From NCBI GenBank assembly GCA_030688705.1, contig JAUYJH010000045.1, forward strand, positions 1 through 7,377: a DNA stretch of 7,377 nt, written 5' to 3'. Every line of letters starts with the position of its first letter. The stretch's first letter is position 1. Shown here piece by piece: positions 1 to 6,817 of the stretch. The position numbers were made by a program, and so were the translations under genes. Source of the stretch: Deltaproteobacteria bacterium. Its GTDB lineage: Bacteria; UBA10199; SPLOWO2-01-44-7. A model generated the notes under the pieces. The model worked only from the letters and a program-made list of their open reading frames with translations, ran no database searches and was not told where the DNA came from.

Positions 1-4
1 GCGC

Positions 5-238
5 TCATTTCCCCTCCTCAAATTCCGCCAGAACGTTTTCTGCGAGTTGTTTGGCGGTTGGTAGTTTTCCTTTTAATTCGCTGGGGAGTTTTGACTGTAG
101 GTGATACGCGGCTACCCCGATGGGGTTCGCTTTTGTGCACAGGGCGTATTCAACTTCTACGTCGTCTTTTTCTGCGCAGAGGATGATGCCGATGGAGGGT
201 TGGTCATCGGGGTCGCGTTCTTTGTCGTTGAGCAGATT
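5..238 (-). pseudogene. C-terminal remnant of a YhcG/DUF1016 (PDDEXK nuclease-like) protein
   Basis: Read on the minus strand, this stretch gives about 77 residues ending at a TGA at 5-7. It contains DPDDQPSIGIILCAEKDD, then VEVEYAL, NPIGVAAYHL and LPSELKGKLPT. I recognise this order from the C-terminal nuclease-like domain of the YhcG/DUF1016 family. Full members are roughly 340-370 residues, so most of the protein is missing. In this frame a stop lies just upstream at 263-265, inside a 30-bp palindrome, and no start codon precedes the conserved part. The family belongs to the PDDEXK nuclease superfamily and is often found near restriction or mobile-element genes; its exact role is unsettled. 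Short stretches further upstream (for example LQLVAKL around 345-363, in another frame) could be decayed middle parts of the same gene, but this is weak. A sequencing frameshift rather than true decay cannot be excluded. Confidence 0.65.
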
Positions 239-246
239 CCAATTTC

Positions 247-276
247 GATCATTTCGTCGATATCAACGAAATGATC
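247..276. repeat. 30-bp near-perfect palindrome
   Basis: The arms GATCATTTCGT and ACGAAATGATC flank an 8-base centre, CGATATCA, that itself contains the palindrome GATATC. Over 15 base pairs only one pair mismatches. It sits directly upstream of the recognisable YhcG-type coding remnant and carries the stop codon (263-265) that interrupts that frame. It could be a protein-binding site, a hairpin, or a small inserted palindromic element; nothing here decides between these. Confidence 0.75.
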
Positions 277-338
277 CTCGCTACGCTGGCCCCCGAGTAG
301 TTCATATTTGTAGTTCGGATTGCAATTGTTGTTGTGGC

Positions 339-367
339 CAATTTGGCTACAAGCTGTAGCCAAATTG
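339..367. repeat. Hairpin A with ACAAGCTGT centre
   Basis: Thirteen-base arms (CAATTTGGCTACA and its exact complement) surround the loop AGC. The centre ACAAGCTGT lies at 349-357 and is identical, and in the same orientation, to the centres of the hairpins at 430-454 and 478-500. The outer stem sequence is unrelated to theirs. Confidence 0.8.
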
Positions 368-429
368 TGGGATCGGAATAGCGGGTAAGAGTTTCTTCAT
401 ATTGCGCGGCAAAAACTTCGCCACTTTAT

Positions 430-454
430 TTTCTGGGACAAGCTGTCCCAGAAA
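430..454. repeat. Hairpin B with ACAAGCTGT centre
   Basis: Eleven-base perfect arms (TTTCTGGGACA and its complement) surround the loop AGC, with ACAAGCTGT at 438-446. It is the middle of three hairpins that share a centre but differ in stem sequence. Confidence 0.8.
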
Positions 455-477
455 TGTAGGGGGGGAGAGGTTTTCAG

Positions 478-500
478 TTCTCGCACAAGCTGTGCGAGAA
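478..500. repeat. Hairpin C with ACAAGCTGT centre
   Basis: Ten-base perfect arms (TTCTCGCACA and its complement) surround the loop AGC, with ACAAGCTGT at 485-493. It lies 25 bases past the stop codon of the minus-strand cupin gene and could slow or end its transcription. No T-run follows the stem on that strand, so it is not a standard intrinsic terminator. Confidence 0.8.
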
Positions 501-525
501 TTTCCTTAAGTTGGTCGTTGTGATG

Positions 526-1041
526 CTAAGAAGCATCCGTTAAAAATTCGATTTCTTTTTGGGCGTTGGGATATTGTTTCAGCAATTCTTCTCTTTTACC
601 CATTTCAAAATCGGCGAAGTCGAAGCCGGGGGAGACCGTGCAACCGACCAGCGAGAATTGGCCCCCTTCGTTTGGATACGCCCCAAACCAATAACCGGCT
701 GGGACTACATATTGGAGTTTTTCATCCTTGTTTACATCACTGCCTAGCGTGATTTTTTCCATTTTTCCATCGGGAGCAATCTGGACAATCGTTAAAGAAC
801 CCCCCAAATAAAAATGCCACACCTCATCGGCATGGATCCGATGCAATCTCGATTTGGTCCCCTTGGGCAACAAAAAATAGATGGCCGTTGAAATATTGCG
901 ATCCCCCTTAAATTTCTCCGGCAGAGCCTCTTTCTCAATCTTCCTCGCATCCCGATAAGTCTCCTTAAAAAATCCCCCCTCCGGATGCGGCAACAACCCA
1001 AAAGTTTTAACCAGTTCTTCTACTGTGATGTCGTTTTTCAT
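526..1041 (-). CDS. Cupin of the DUF985 (Cupin_5) family
   Basis: This 171-residue protein is full length for a small, single-domain cupin of the DUF985 type, related to yeast YML079w. Visible family marks are HPEGGFFKETYR (19-30), TAIYFLL (52-58), the first cupin motif HRIHADEVWHFYLGG (67-81), the turn VPAGYWFGA (113-121) and the closing strand LVGCTVSPGFDFADFE (131-146). H67, H70, E73 and H76 line the expected pocket, where family structures bind small ligands; the substrate and reaction are not known. There is no signal peptide or membrane segment, so it is probably cytoplasmic. The ATG start is supported by AAGGAG six bases upstream. The gene is divergent from dnaE, and the space between them contains a large palindromic element. 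Family assignment is firm, but no specific function can be given. Confidence 0.92.
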   Translation of the reverse strand: MKNDITVEELVKTFGLLPHPEGGFFKETYRDARKIEKEALPEKFKGDRNISTAIYFLLPKGTKSRLHRIHADEVWHFYLGGSLTIVQIAPDGKMEKITLGSDVNKDEKLQYVVPAGYWFGAYPNEGGQFSLVGCTVSPGFDFADFEMGKREELLKQYPNAQKEIEFLTDAS

Positions 1042-1074
1042 CTACTTCTCCTTTATATATTAAAACGCCGAAGG

Positions 1075-1215
1075 CGGATGCGAGATTGCTCTGAGAAAAC
1101 CATCTCGGAGGCGATTTTAACATCCGGGATCAAAGCCAAAATCGCCGAGAGAGAGCGGGCTTTTTGGGTAGGCCCAAAAAGAACCGCGTGTTTTCTCAGA
1201 GCAATCTCGCATCCG
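1075..1215. repeat. 141-bp branched palindromic element (MITE-like or structured RNA)
   Basis: The outer arms at 1075-1100 and 1190-1215 are perfect 26-bp inverted repeats, beginning CGGATGCGAG on the left and ending CTCGCATCCG on the right. The interior has two further inverted repeats. In one, GGCGATTTT (1110-1118) pairs with AAAATCGCC (1138-1146), and TCTC/GAGA can extend it. In the other, CTTTTTGGG (1160-1168) pairs with CCCAAAAAG (1173-1181) across a four-base loop, with GCGG/CCGC outside. The whole can fold as a three-way junction on either strand. It has no convincing gene. It lies between the divergent cupin and dnaE genes, so it may affect transcription of both. A non-autonomous inserted repeat seems likeliest; no clear target-site duplication is visible. 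Confidence 0.8.
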
Positions 1216-1261
1216 ACTTCTTCCTTTTAACCGAGCACCATTTTACTTTCAAGCTTGCAAT

Positions 1262-1290
1262 GGGGGGGTGGGGGAGTGTTAGAGCATGGG
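1262..1290 (+). promoter_or_regulatory. G-rich tract at the dnaE translation start
   Basis: Seven Gs (1262-1268), one T and five Gs (1270-1274) lie just before the dnaE start, followed by GGG at 1288-1290. The first run is seven bases from an in-frame GTG at 1276 and could act as an unusual ribosome-binding site for it. The ATG at 1294 has no good Shine-Dalgarno sequence of its own. The tracts could also form a G-quadruplex. Both roles are inferred. Confidence 0.35.
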
Positions 1291-1293
1291 CAG

Positions 1294-4200
1294 ATGCATC
1301 ACACCGACTTTGTCCATCTTCACCTACACACCTATTACAGCCTGCTGGATGGGGCTTGTCCTATTTCAAAACTGGCCGAGCGTGTTCATGAACTCAAAAT
1401 GCCCGCGGTGGCAATGACCGATCATGGCAATCTGTTCGGCGCAATCGAATTTTATCAGACGATGTCGAAAAAAGGGATCAAGCCGATCCTGGGATGCGAG
1501 GCCTATCTTTTGACCACCGGTTCTCGCCACAAAAAAGATCTCCACAGCGAAGGTTTTTTGTCCCACATCACTCTGCTGGTTCGCAATACCGACGGCTATA
1601 AAAATTTATGCCGCCTTGTGACGGCCGGGCATCTGGAAGGTTTTTATTACAAACCCCGCATCGATAAAGAATTGTTGGAGCAACACACGGAAGGATTGAT
1701 CGCTCTTTCGGGATGTTTGCGGGGCGAAATTCCGACGCTGTTGCAAAGGGGCTTGTATGAAGCGGCAAAAGAGAAGGCCGGATATTACGCGAAACTTTTT
1801 GGGCCCGACAATTTTTATTTGGAACTGACCGATCACGGATTGCAGGCGCAGAGCCTTGTCTACAAAGGGTTGGTTCAGTTGTCCAAAGAGACGGGGCTTC
1901 CGCTCGTGGCCACCAACGATGTCCATTACATTCATCAAGGGCAGGCGGTCTCTCATGATGCGCTTCTTTGCATTCAGACCGGCAAAACCATGGCCGAGAC
2001 CAACCGTCTCAAAATGGAAACGGACCAGATGTATCTAAAGACCGCCGAAGAAATGAAAGAAATTTTCAAGGACCATCCCGAGGCCATTTCCAATACCATT
2101 CAGATTGCCGAGAAATGCAATTTGGAGCTCGATTTCAAAACGTATCATTTTCCAAAATACCAGGCGCCGGATGGAAAAGATTTGCAGACCTATCTGGCTG
2201 AACAGGCGGCCGCCGGTTTGCAAAAACGCCTTAAAGAAATTGAAACGCGCAATCAACTTTCAAAAGCAGAGTGGGATGCCGCCCCGTATCCAAAACGTCT
2301 GGAAGAGGAACTGAACATGATCAAATCGACCGGTTTTGCCGGTTATTTTTTGATCGTGGCCGATTTTATCCAATACGCCAAATCGCAGAGGATTCCGGTT
2401 GGGCCCGGCCGCGGCTCCGCGGCCGGTTCGCTGGTTGCGTATTGTTTGGGTATCACCGACATCGACCCGATTGAACACGCCCTGTTGTTTGAAAGATTTT
2501 TGAATCCGGAGCGGGTCAGCCAGCCCGACATGGATATCGATTTTTGCATGCGCCGGCGGAACGAAGTTTTGGAGTATGTCGCCAAAAAATTCGGGAGCGT
2601 TTCGCAAATCATCACCTTCGGTAAAATGAAGGCGCGCGCTGTTATCCGCGATGTCGGCCGCATTTTGGGAATGCCCTACGGCGATGTCGATAAAATCGCC
2701 AAGATGATCCCCAACATGATCGGCATTACCTTGGAGCAGGCGATTAAAATTGAACCCCAGCTGAAAGATCTTTCTGACAAAGATGAAAAAGTGAAACAAC
2801 TTTTGGAAATTGCCAGAATGTTGGAGGGCTTTCCGCGCCATGCCTCCACACATGCCGCCGGTGTCGTGATTTCCGATCAGCCGCTGGTCAACTTTTTGCC
2901 TCTCTACAAGGGCCAGCATGATGAAATCGTGACCCAGTTTGACATGAAGGCGGTCGAAAAAATCGGGCTGATTAAATTCGACTTTTTGGGTTTGAAAACG
3001 CTAACCGTGATTGATGACACCATCCAGTTGGTCGAAAAACGGCACCGCAAAAAAATAGATTTGGCCACCTTGCCGCTCGATGACGCGAAAGTGTACAAAA
3101 AATTGACCGAAGCCGACACCGCCGGCATCTTCCAGCTCGAATCTTCCGGCATGACCGATTTGGTGGCCCGTCTGAAACCAAACCGCTTCGACGACCTGAT
3201 CGCATTGGTTGCCCTTTTCAGGCCGGGGCCATTGGGCTCCGGAATGGTCGATGACTTCATCAACCGAAAGCACGGCAAAACCCCGATCAAATATGAACTC
3301 CCGCAACTCAAGGAAATTCTCGAAGATAGTTACGGCGTTATTTTGTATCAGGAACAGGTGATGCAGATTGCAAGCCGGCTGGCCAATTTTACTTTGGGGG
3401 ACGCCGATCTTTTGCGCCGCGCGATGGGGAAAAAAATCGCCGACGAAATGGCCCAACAGCGGGAAAAATTTTTGCTGGGGGCCACCGCCAATAAAATTCC
3501 TTTTGCCAAGGCCGAAAAAATCTTTGATCTGATGGCCAAATTTGCCGAATATGGTTTCAACCGAAGTCATTCCGCCGCCTATGCGTTGATTTCCTACCAA
3601 ACCGCCTGGTTTAAAACCCATTACCCCACTGAATACATGGCGAGCCTGCTCACCACAGAAATGGGAAATGAGGATAAAATTATTTTTTATCTGCAAGAGT
3701 GCCAGTCCTTGGGGATTGAAATGCTCCCCCCCGATGTCAATGAGAGTCTTTTTTCCTTCACCGTTGTGGACGACAAAAAAATCCGCTTTGGTTTGGGGGG
3801 GGTTAAAAATGTCGGTGAAGCGGCCATTGAATCGATCATTGCCGCGCGTGAGGCCCTGGCCTCCGGCGGGCAGGCCGATGGGCTGTTTCATTCTCTTTTT
3901 GATTTTTGCGAACGGGTCGACAGCCGCAAGGCCAACCGGCGCGTGGTTGAGAGCCTTATCAAATGCGGGGCGTTTGATTTTACAAAAGGGCGGCGTTCGC
4001 AATTGGCGGCGGTTATCGACCACGCGCTGGAATTGGGGGCCGGCAAACAAAAAGAAAAATTAAGCGGGCAGTTTAATTTGCTGGATCATTTTAAGACCGA
4101 AGACCGAAGACCGTGGACCGAAGACCAAAAACTTCCCGAGATAGAAGATTGGCCGGAGCGGCAACGACTTCAGTTTGAAAAAGAATCGCTCGGGTTTTAT

Positions 4201-4791
4201 TTAAGCGGCCATCCGCTGGCGCAATACGAAAATCTTTTATCCCAATACGCCACGCATGATTGTACGCAGGTGGGGGAATTGAATGACAAAAAAGAGGTGA
4301 AGGTGGCCGGGATGGTAGCGGCGATGCGCGAGATCACCACCAAAAAAGGGGACCGGATGGGTTTTGTGACCCTTGAAGATATGAAAGGGGTGGTGGAGGT
4401 GGTTGTTTTTCCGGAGGCCTATGCCAAATCGCATGCTTGGCTTAAAAGCGATCGGCCGCTGTTGGTGATCGGAAATGTGGATGAGGGGGAAGAGTCCAAC
4501 AAAATTTTGGCCCGTGAGATTATTCTTCTGGAAAGCGCCCCCCAGCAGATGACCAAAACCGTTCACTTTAAATTAAGTCCCGCGGAAATGACGCCGAAGC
4601 ACTTGAACGATCTAAAGCAGGTGTTGGGGCGTTTTAAGGGCCCTTGCCATGCCTTTGTCCATGTTCTCATTCCGGAACAGTCCGAGACTGTTTTGAAACT
4701 TCCCGATGAACTCAAAATAGACCCCTCTCCCCAGCTGGTCGATTCGGTCAAACGCCTCTTCGGCCACAACGTCACTCGGTTTCAATCGTAA
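1294..4791 (+). CDS. dnaE: DNA polymerase III alpha subunit (replicative polymerase)
   Basis: From the ATG at 1294 the product is 1165 residues, close to the usual DnaE length. It synthesises DNA in the replisome. In order it shows a PHP domain (HLHLHT at 8-13, TDHGNLFG at 41-48, NDVHYI at 207-212), the polymerase core with GPGRGSAAGS (370-379), PDMDIDF (411-417) and KFDFLGL (561-567) carrying the catalytic aspartates, then LFRPGPLGSGMVDDF. A helix-hairpin-helix region follows (about 811-850), then a QFNLL beta-clamp-binding-like motif (926-930), an OB fold (about 998-1080) and a C-terminal domain. All expected PHP metal ligands appear present (H8, H10, D19, H43, E68, H90, C140, D208, H210), unlike E. 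coli DnaE, which lacks several. The start is uncertain: GTG at 1276 or TTG at 1255 would add 6 or 13 residues, but homology begins at FVHLHLHT. A heptamer-repeat insert encodes residues 934-945. Confidence 0.97.
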   Translation: MHHTDFVHLHLHTYYSLLDGACPISKLAERVHELKMPAVAMTDHGNLFGAIEFYQTMSKKGIKPILGCEAYLLTTGSRHKKDLHSEGFLSHITLLVRNTDGYKNLCRLVTAGHLEGFYYKPRIDKELLEQHTEGLIALSGCLRGEIPTLLQRGLYEAAKEKAGYYAKLFGPDNFYLELTDHGLQAQSLVYKGLVQLSKETGLPLVATNDVHYIHQGQAVSHDALLCIQTGKTMAETNRLKMETDQMYLKTAEEMKEIFKDHPEAISNTIQIAEKCNLELDFKTYHFPKYQAPDGKDLQTYLAEQAAAGLQKRLKEIETRNQLSKAEWDAAPYPKRLEEELNMIKSTGFAGYFLIVADFIQYAKSQRIPVGPGRGSAAGSLVAYCLGITDIDPIEHALLFERFLNPERVSQPDMDIDFCMRRRNEVLEYVAKKFGSVSQIITFGKMKARAVIRDVGRILGMPYGDVDKIAKMIPNMIGITLEQAIKIEPQLKDLSDKDEKVKQLLEIARMLEGFPRHASTHAAGVVISDQPLVNFLPLYKGQHDEIVTQFDMKAVEKIGLIKFDFLGLKTLTVIDDTIQLVEKRHRKKIDLATLPLDDAKVYKKLTEADTAGIFQLESSGMTDLVARLKPNRFDDLIALVALFRPGPLGSGMVDDFINRKHGKTPIKYELPQLKEILEDSYGVILYQEQVMQIASRLANFTLGDADLLRRAMGKKIADEMAQQREKFLLGATANKIPFAKAEKIFDLMAKFAEYGFNRSHSAAYALISYQTAWFKTHYPTEYMASLLTTEMGNEDKIIFYLQECQSLGIEMLPPDVNESLFSFTVVDDKKIRFGLGGVKNVGEAAIESIIAAREALASGGQADGLFHSLFDFCERVDSRKANRRVVESLIKCGAFDFTKGRRSQLAAVIDHALELGAGKQKEKLSGQFNLLDHFKTEDRRPWTEDQKLPEIEDWPERQRLQFEKESLGFYLSGHPLAQYENLLSQYATHDCTQVGELNDKKEVKVAGMVAAMREITTKKGDRMGFVTLEDMKGVVEVVVFPEAYAKSHAWLKSDRPLLVIGNVDEGEESNKILAREIILLESAPQQMTKTVHFKLSPAEMTPKHLNDLKQVLGRFKGPCHAFVHVLIPEQSETVLKLPDELKIDPSPQLVDSVKRLFGHNVTRFQS
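4095..4129 (+). repeat. Five-copy heptamer array inside dnaE
   Basis: GACC recurs exactly every seven bases at 4095, 4102, 4109, 4116 and 4123, mostly as GACCGAA with one GACCGTG. It is translated as the polar stretch KTEDRRPWTEDQ, between the clamp-binding-like motif and the OB fold, where DnaE proteins vary in length. On the minus strand the units read GGTCTTC or GGTCCAC, which resembles the array in the gap after dnaE. Confidence 0.85.
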
Positions 4792-4832
4792 CTTCTGCTG
4801 GACAAGGTCGGATAATTTGTTAATGGCTTTTT

Positions 4833-4866
4833 GGTCCATGGTCCACTGTCCATAGTCCATGGTCCC
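4833..4866. repeat. Five-copy heptamer array between dnaE and the peptidase gene
   Basis: GTCC recurs exactly every seven bases at 4834, 4841, 4848, 4855 and 4862, in units such as GGTCCAT, GGTCCAC and TGTCCAT. One unit, GGTCCAC, also occurs on the minus strand of the array within dnaE. It fills much of the 92-base gap and ends 7 bases before the Shine-Dalgarno sequence of the next gene. No intrinsic terminator is seen in the gap. Confidence 0.85.
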
Positions 4867-4883
4867 AAATCAAAGGAGGCACC

Positions 4884-6779
4884 ATGTTGGCAGGAGGAGA
4901 AGAGGTGAAAACAGCAGGGTATTTGGGGTTGCCGTCTGTTTCGAGAGACGGTTTTAATCGTGTTGCCAAACAATCCGGATATACCGCGTGTTGGGTTAAA
5001 GACAATGTCCATCCCGGCACCCCGAATCCCGATGAAATTGCCTTGTGTGATTCCCGTAAGGGAAATTTGGACGAATATGTTGTGATGGAATCTCCCTCTC
5101 TTTGTGCCAAGGCAATTCCGGTCGATTTTACGCCAATATTTAACGCTCAATACAGAAATGTTGTGGAGAGACTACGTCAAGAACTGATCGCCAAGGAACT
5201 GGCAAAAACCACGGTCGTGGAAATTGCCACAAATCTTGATGATTATGGCTTGAATCCGGCGCAGAAAAAAATGGTCGCCGCCATCCTCAAGGCCGGTGAA
5301 TCGATGGATTATCTCTATCAATTACAAAGGGGAGTTATTCATGAGACTCTGCATGATTATGCCACTACCGATGATCTGGAGTTTCGCCGCCGCTATCAAA
5401 CCCTTTGGTGCGAGGATAAAAATCCGCTTTGCGTTGCGGACGAGAAAATGCCGCCGATGGTCACCCCGTTGTATCCCAAGGAGATCAACTGTGAAAAAGA
5501 GATCACGGGAGATTTGGCCAACCCCTTTAGCGTTGTGAATCGGGGTCTGAAACCGACTGTTGTTCCGGGGCTTTCGTCCGTGCCTTATTCTAAATCTTTA
5601 TTGTCAGCGTCGCAGTGGGATGCCTCCGAGAGATTGAGAACAGCCTCCATCTTTGCCCGCGACGCAAAGGAAAAAGCTTTGGCCGACTATATGGACGAGG
5701 TTGCCGTAGCCCTTTTGGTTGACAAACCGTTTCCCTATGCCGAAGCCGACAAAAAATGGATCACCGCCAAAAGCTCCCGCTTCTTTTTAAGAATCGGTGC
5801 GGATGAAGTCGGCAATGATCAGGGATGCCAGACAAAAGCGATGTATGAAATGGTATTCGGAATCAAGAATCCGGTGGCCGAAGAGAATATTTCAAAAGTG
5901 ACACGGCACAATCAGGCCATGGAGACTTATTTGGCAAAATTGATTCCCGGATATAATCCCCGAAAAATCATTGTAGAGACTCCCGATGTTGTCGATGTCC
6001 TCATGATGAGCGGAGAAGCCAAAGGGAATATCAAGGGGACCATGATCGGACAGACTCTTCCCAACTGGTGCGGAGAAGATGGGCAGGCGGAATGTAAAAC
6101 CCGGATTATGATTTACACCAACAATACAAAAAAATCTTATAGCAAGGAATTGTTTACCGCCTTTGAGCGTCTCTTGTCCCCGGAAGTGATTGCCCATCTC
6201 GATCCGGCCGTTATTGTCGATAAGACGGTCCTTCACGAAATTGCCCACAATTTGGGTCCTCAAATGAAGAGTTACACCAAACAAATTGGGGATATGCTGG
6301 GAAGGCTTGAAGAGTTAAAAGCGGAAGTCGGCGGCATCGCGTTACAGCCCAAATTGGAAGAGCTAGGATTTGCCAAGCCTGAAGAGAGAAAGAAACTATA
6401 TGCGGGACTCCTGGCCTGGTGTTTGGGGCATATCCGAAGGGCGGCTCCGAGAGGCGAAAAATATTATGAGGCCGGAAGCCCTTATCAACAATTGGCAGCC
6501 GTTGTCGTTGGCCATTTTACCGAGCAGGGGGCGTTTACCTACAAAGATGATAAATGGGATATTGTTTGGGATAAAGCCCCCGAAGCGGCAAAGGCCCTTT
6601 ATGCGAAAGTTGGCGAGGTCTATCTGAAGGGAGACCGCAACGCGGTGGAATCTTTTTTTAAACAATATACATCCGGTGACGGCCTAAAACACCTTCATCT
6701 GAAACAAGTCGATGAGGCAATAGGATTGGATAAAGTTCCTTCTCCGGTTTTCACATTCAAAGTGACCGGTCTTGAGTGA
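4884..6779 (+). CDS. M49-like (dipeptidyl peptidase III-like) zinc metallopeptidase
   Basis: This 631-residue protein has the zinc motif HEIAH at 451-455, followed by NLGP, and a second motif EELKAE at 476-481. This matches the gluzincin pattern and the EECRAE motif of dipeptidyl peptidase III, with E477 as the likely third zinc ligand and E452 as the catalytic base. The 22-residue spacing between the motifs is short, as in bacterial M49-like proteins and the peptidase-like part of plant Nudix hydrolase 3. PYSKSLL (234-240) and the segment around 285-330 also recall that group. The substrate is unknown. No signal peptide or membrane segment is visible, so it is probably cytoplasmic, although it has ten cysteines. 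Residues 1-85 are not recognised. AGGAGG lies four bases before the ATG. A second AGGAGG lies seven bases before an in-frame GTG at 4905, so the true start may be there. Confidence 0.75.
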   Translation: MLAGGEEVKTAGYLGLPSVSRDGFNRVAKQSGYTACWVKDNVHPGTPNPDEIALCDSRKGNLDEYVVMESPSLCAKAIPVDFTPIFNAQYRNVVERLRQELIAKELAKTTVVEIATNLDDYGLNPAQKKMVAAILKAGESMDYLYQLQRGVIHETLHDYATTDDLEFRRRYQTLWCEDKNPLCVADEKMPPMVTPLYPKEINCEKEITGDLANPFSVVNRGLKPTVVPGLSSVPYSKSLLSASQWDASERLRTASIFARDAKEKALADYMDEVAVALLVDKPFPYAEADKKWITAKSSRFFLRIGADEVGNDQGCQTKAMYEMVFGIKNPVAEENISKVTRHNQAMETYLAKLIPGYNPRKIIVETPDVVDVLMMSGEAKGNIKGTMIGQTLPNWCGEDGQAECKTRIMIYTNNTKKSYSKELFTAFERLLSPEVIAHLDPAVIVDKTVLHEIAHNLGPQMKSYTKQIGDMLGRLEELKAEVGGIALQPKLEELGFAKPEERKKLYAGLLAWCLGHIRRAAPRGEKYYEAGSPYQQLAAVVVGHFTEQGAFTYKDDKWDIVWDKAPEAAKALYAKVGEVYLKGDRNAVESFFKQYTSGDGLKHLHLKQVDEAIGLDKVPSPVFTFKVTGLE

Positions 6780-6793
6780 CAAAATTCTTGTCA
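6777..6793. repeat. Short inverted repeat joining the peptidase stop codon to the -35 box
   Basis: TGACAA and TTGTCA are exact complements separated by AATTC. The left arm includes the peptidase stop codon and the right arm is the putative -35 box of hflX. It could be an operator or a weak hairpin, or simply chance. Confidence 0.4.
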
Positions 6794-6817
6794 GTGGCAA
6801 GCGGGGTGGGCTATAAT
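6788..6817 (+). promoter_or_regulatory. Sigma-70-type promoter for hflX
   Basis: TTGTCA (6788-6793) and a perfect TATAAT (6812-6817) are separated by 18 bases. Transcription would start near 6824, about 26 bases before the hflX start codon. It lies wholly in the gap after the peptidase gene, so hflX can be transcribed independently. Confidence 0.7.

Larger units (their letters stand above)
239..525. other. Gene-free, palindrome-rich stretch
   Basis: No reading frame here looks like a real gene. The region lies downstream of the cupin gene and upstream of the YhcG-type remnant, both on the minus strand. It holds one 30-bp palindrome and three short hairpins, listed separately, plus a seven-G run near 459-465. 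Open stretches in different minus-strand frames suggest a decayed gene broken up by inserted palindromes, but I cannot assign them to a family with confidence. Confidence 0.6.

Noticed and set aside
157..363. Minus-strand 68-residue frame containing DHFVDIDEMIEIG, which vaguely recalls DinD/Bro-N-type proteins
   Set aside because: Most of the matching residues are encoded by the 30-bp palindrome, the frame begins with a TTG inside hairpin A, and its C-terminal half is a frame-shifted reading of the YhcG-type remnant.
339..500. CRISPR-like array from the three evenly built hairpins
   Set aside because: Only nine bases are shared, spacings are unequal (89 and 47 bases), and there are no direct repeats of CRISPR length or cas genes.
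1160..1181. Hairpin with T-run resembling an intrinsic terminator
   Set aside because: The T and A runs are inside the stem arms rather than after the stem, and the hairpin is an internal part of the larger palindromic element.
3784..3802. Eight-G run in dnaE that could be a phase-variable or frameshifting site
   Set aside because: The dnaE frame continues correctly through it (FGLGGVKNVG), and phase switching in an essential polymerase is unlikely.
3001..4050. Long 349-residue open frame on the minus strand
   Set aside because: It lies entirely within dnaE on the opposite strand, resembles no family I know, and dnaE is unmistakable there.
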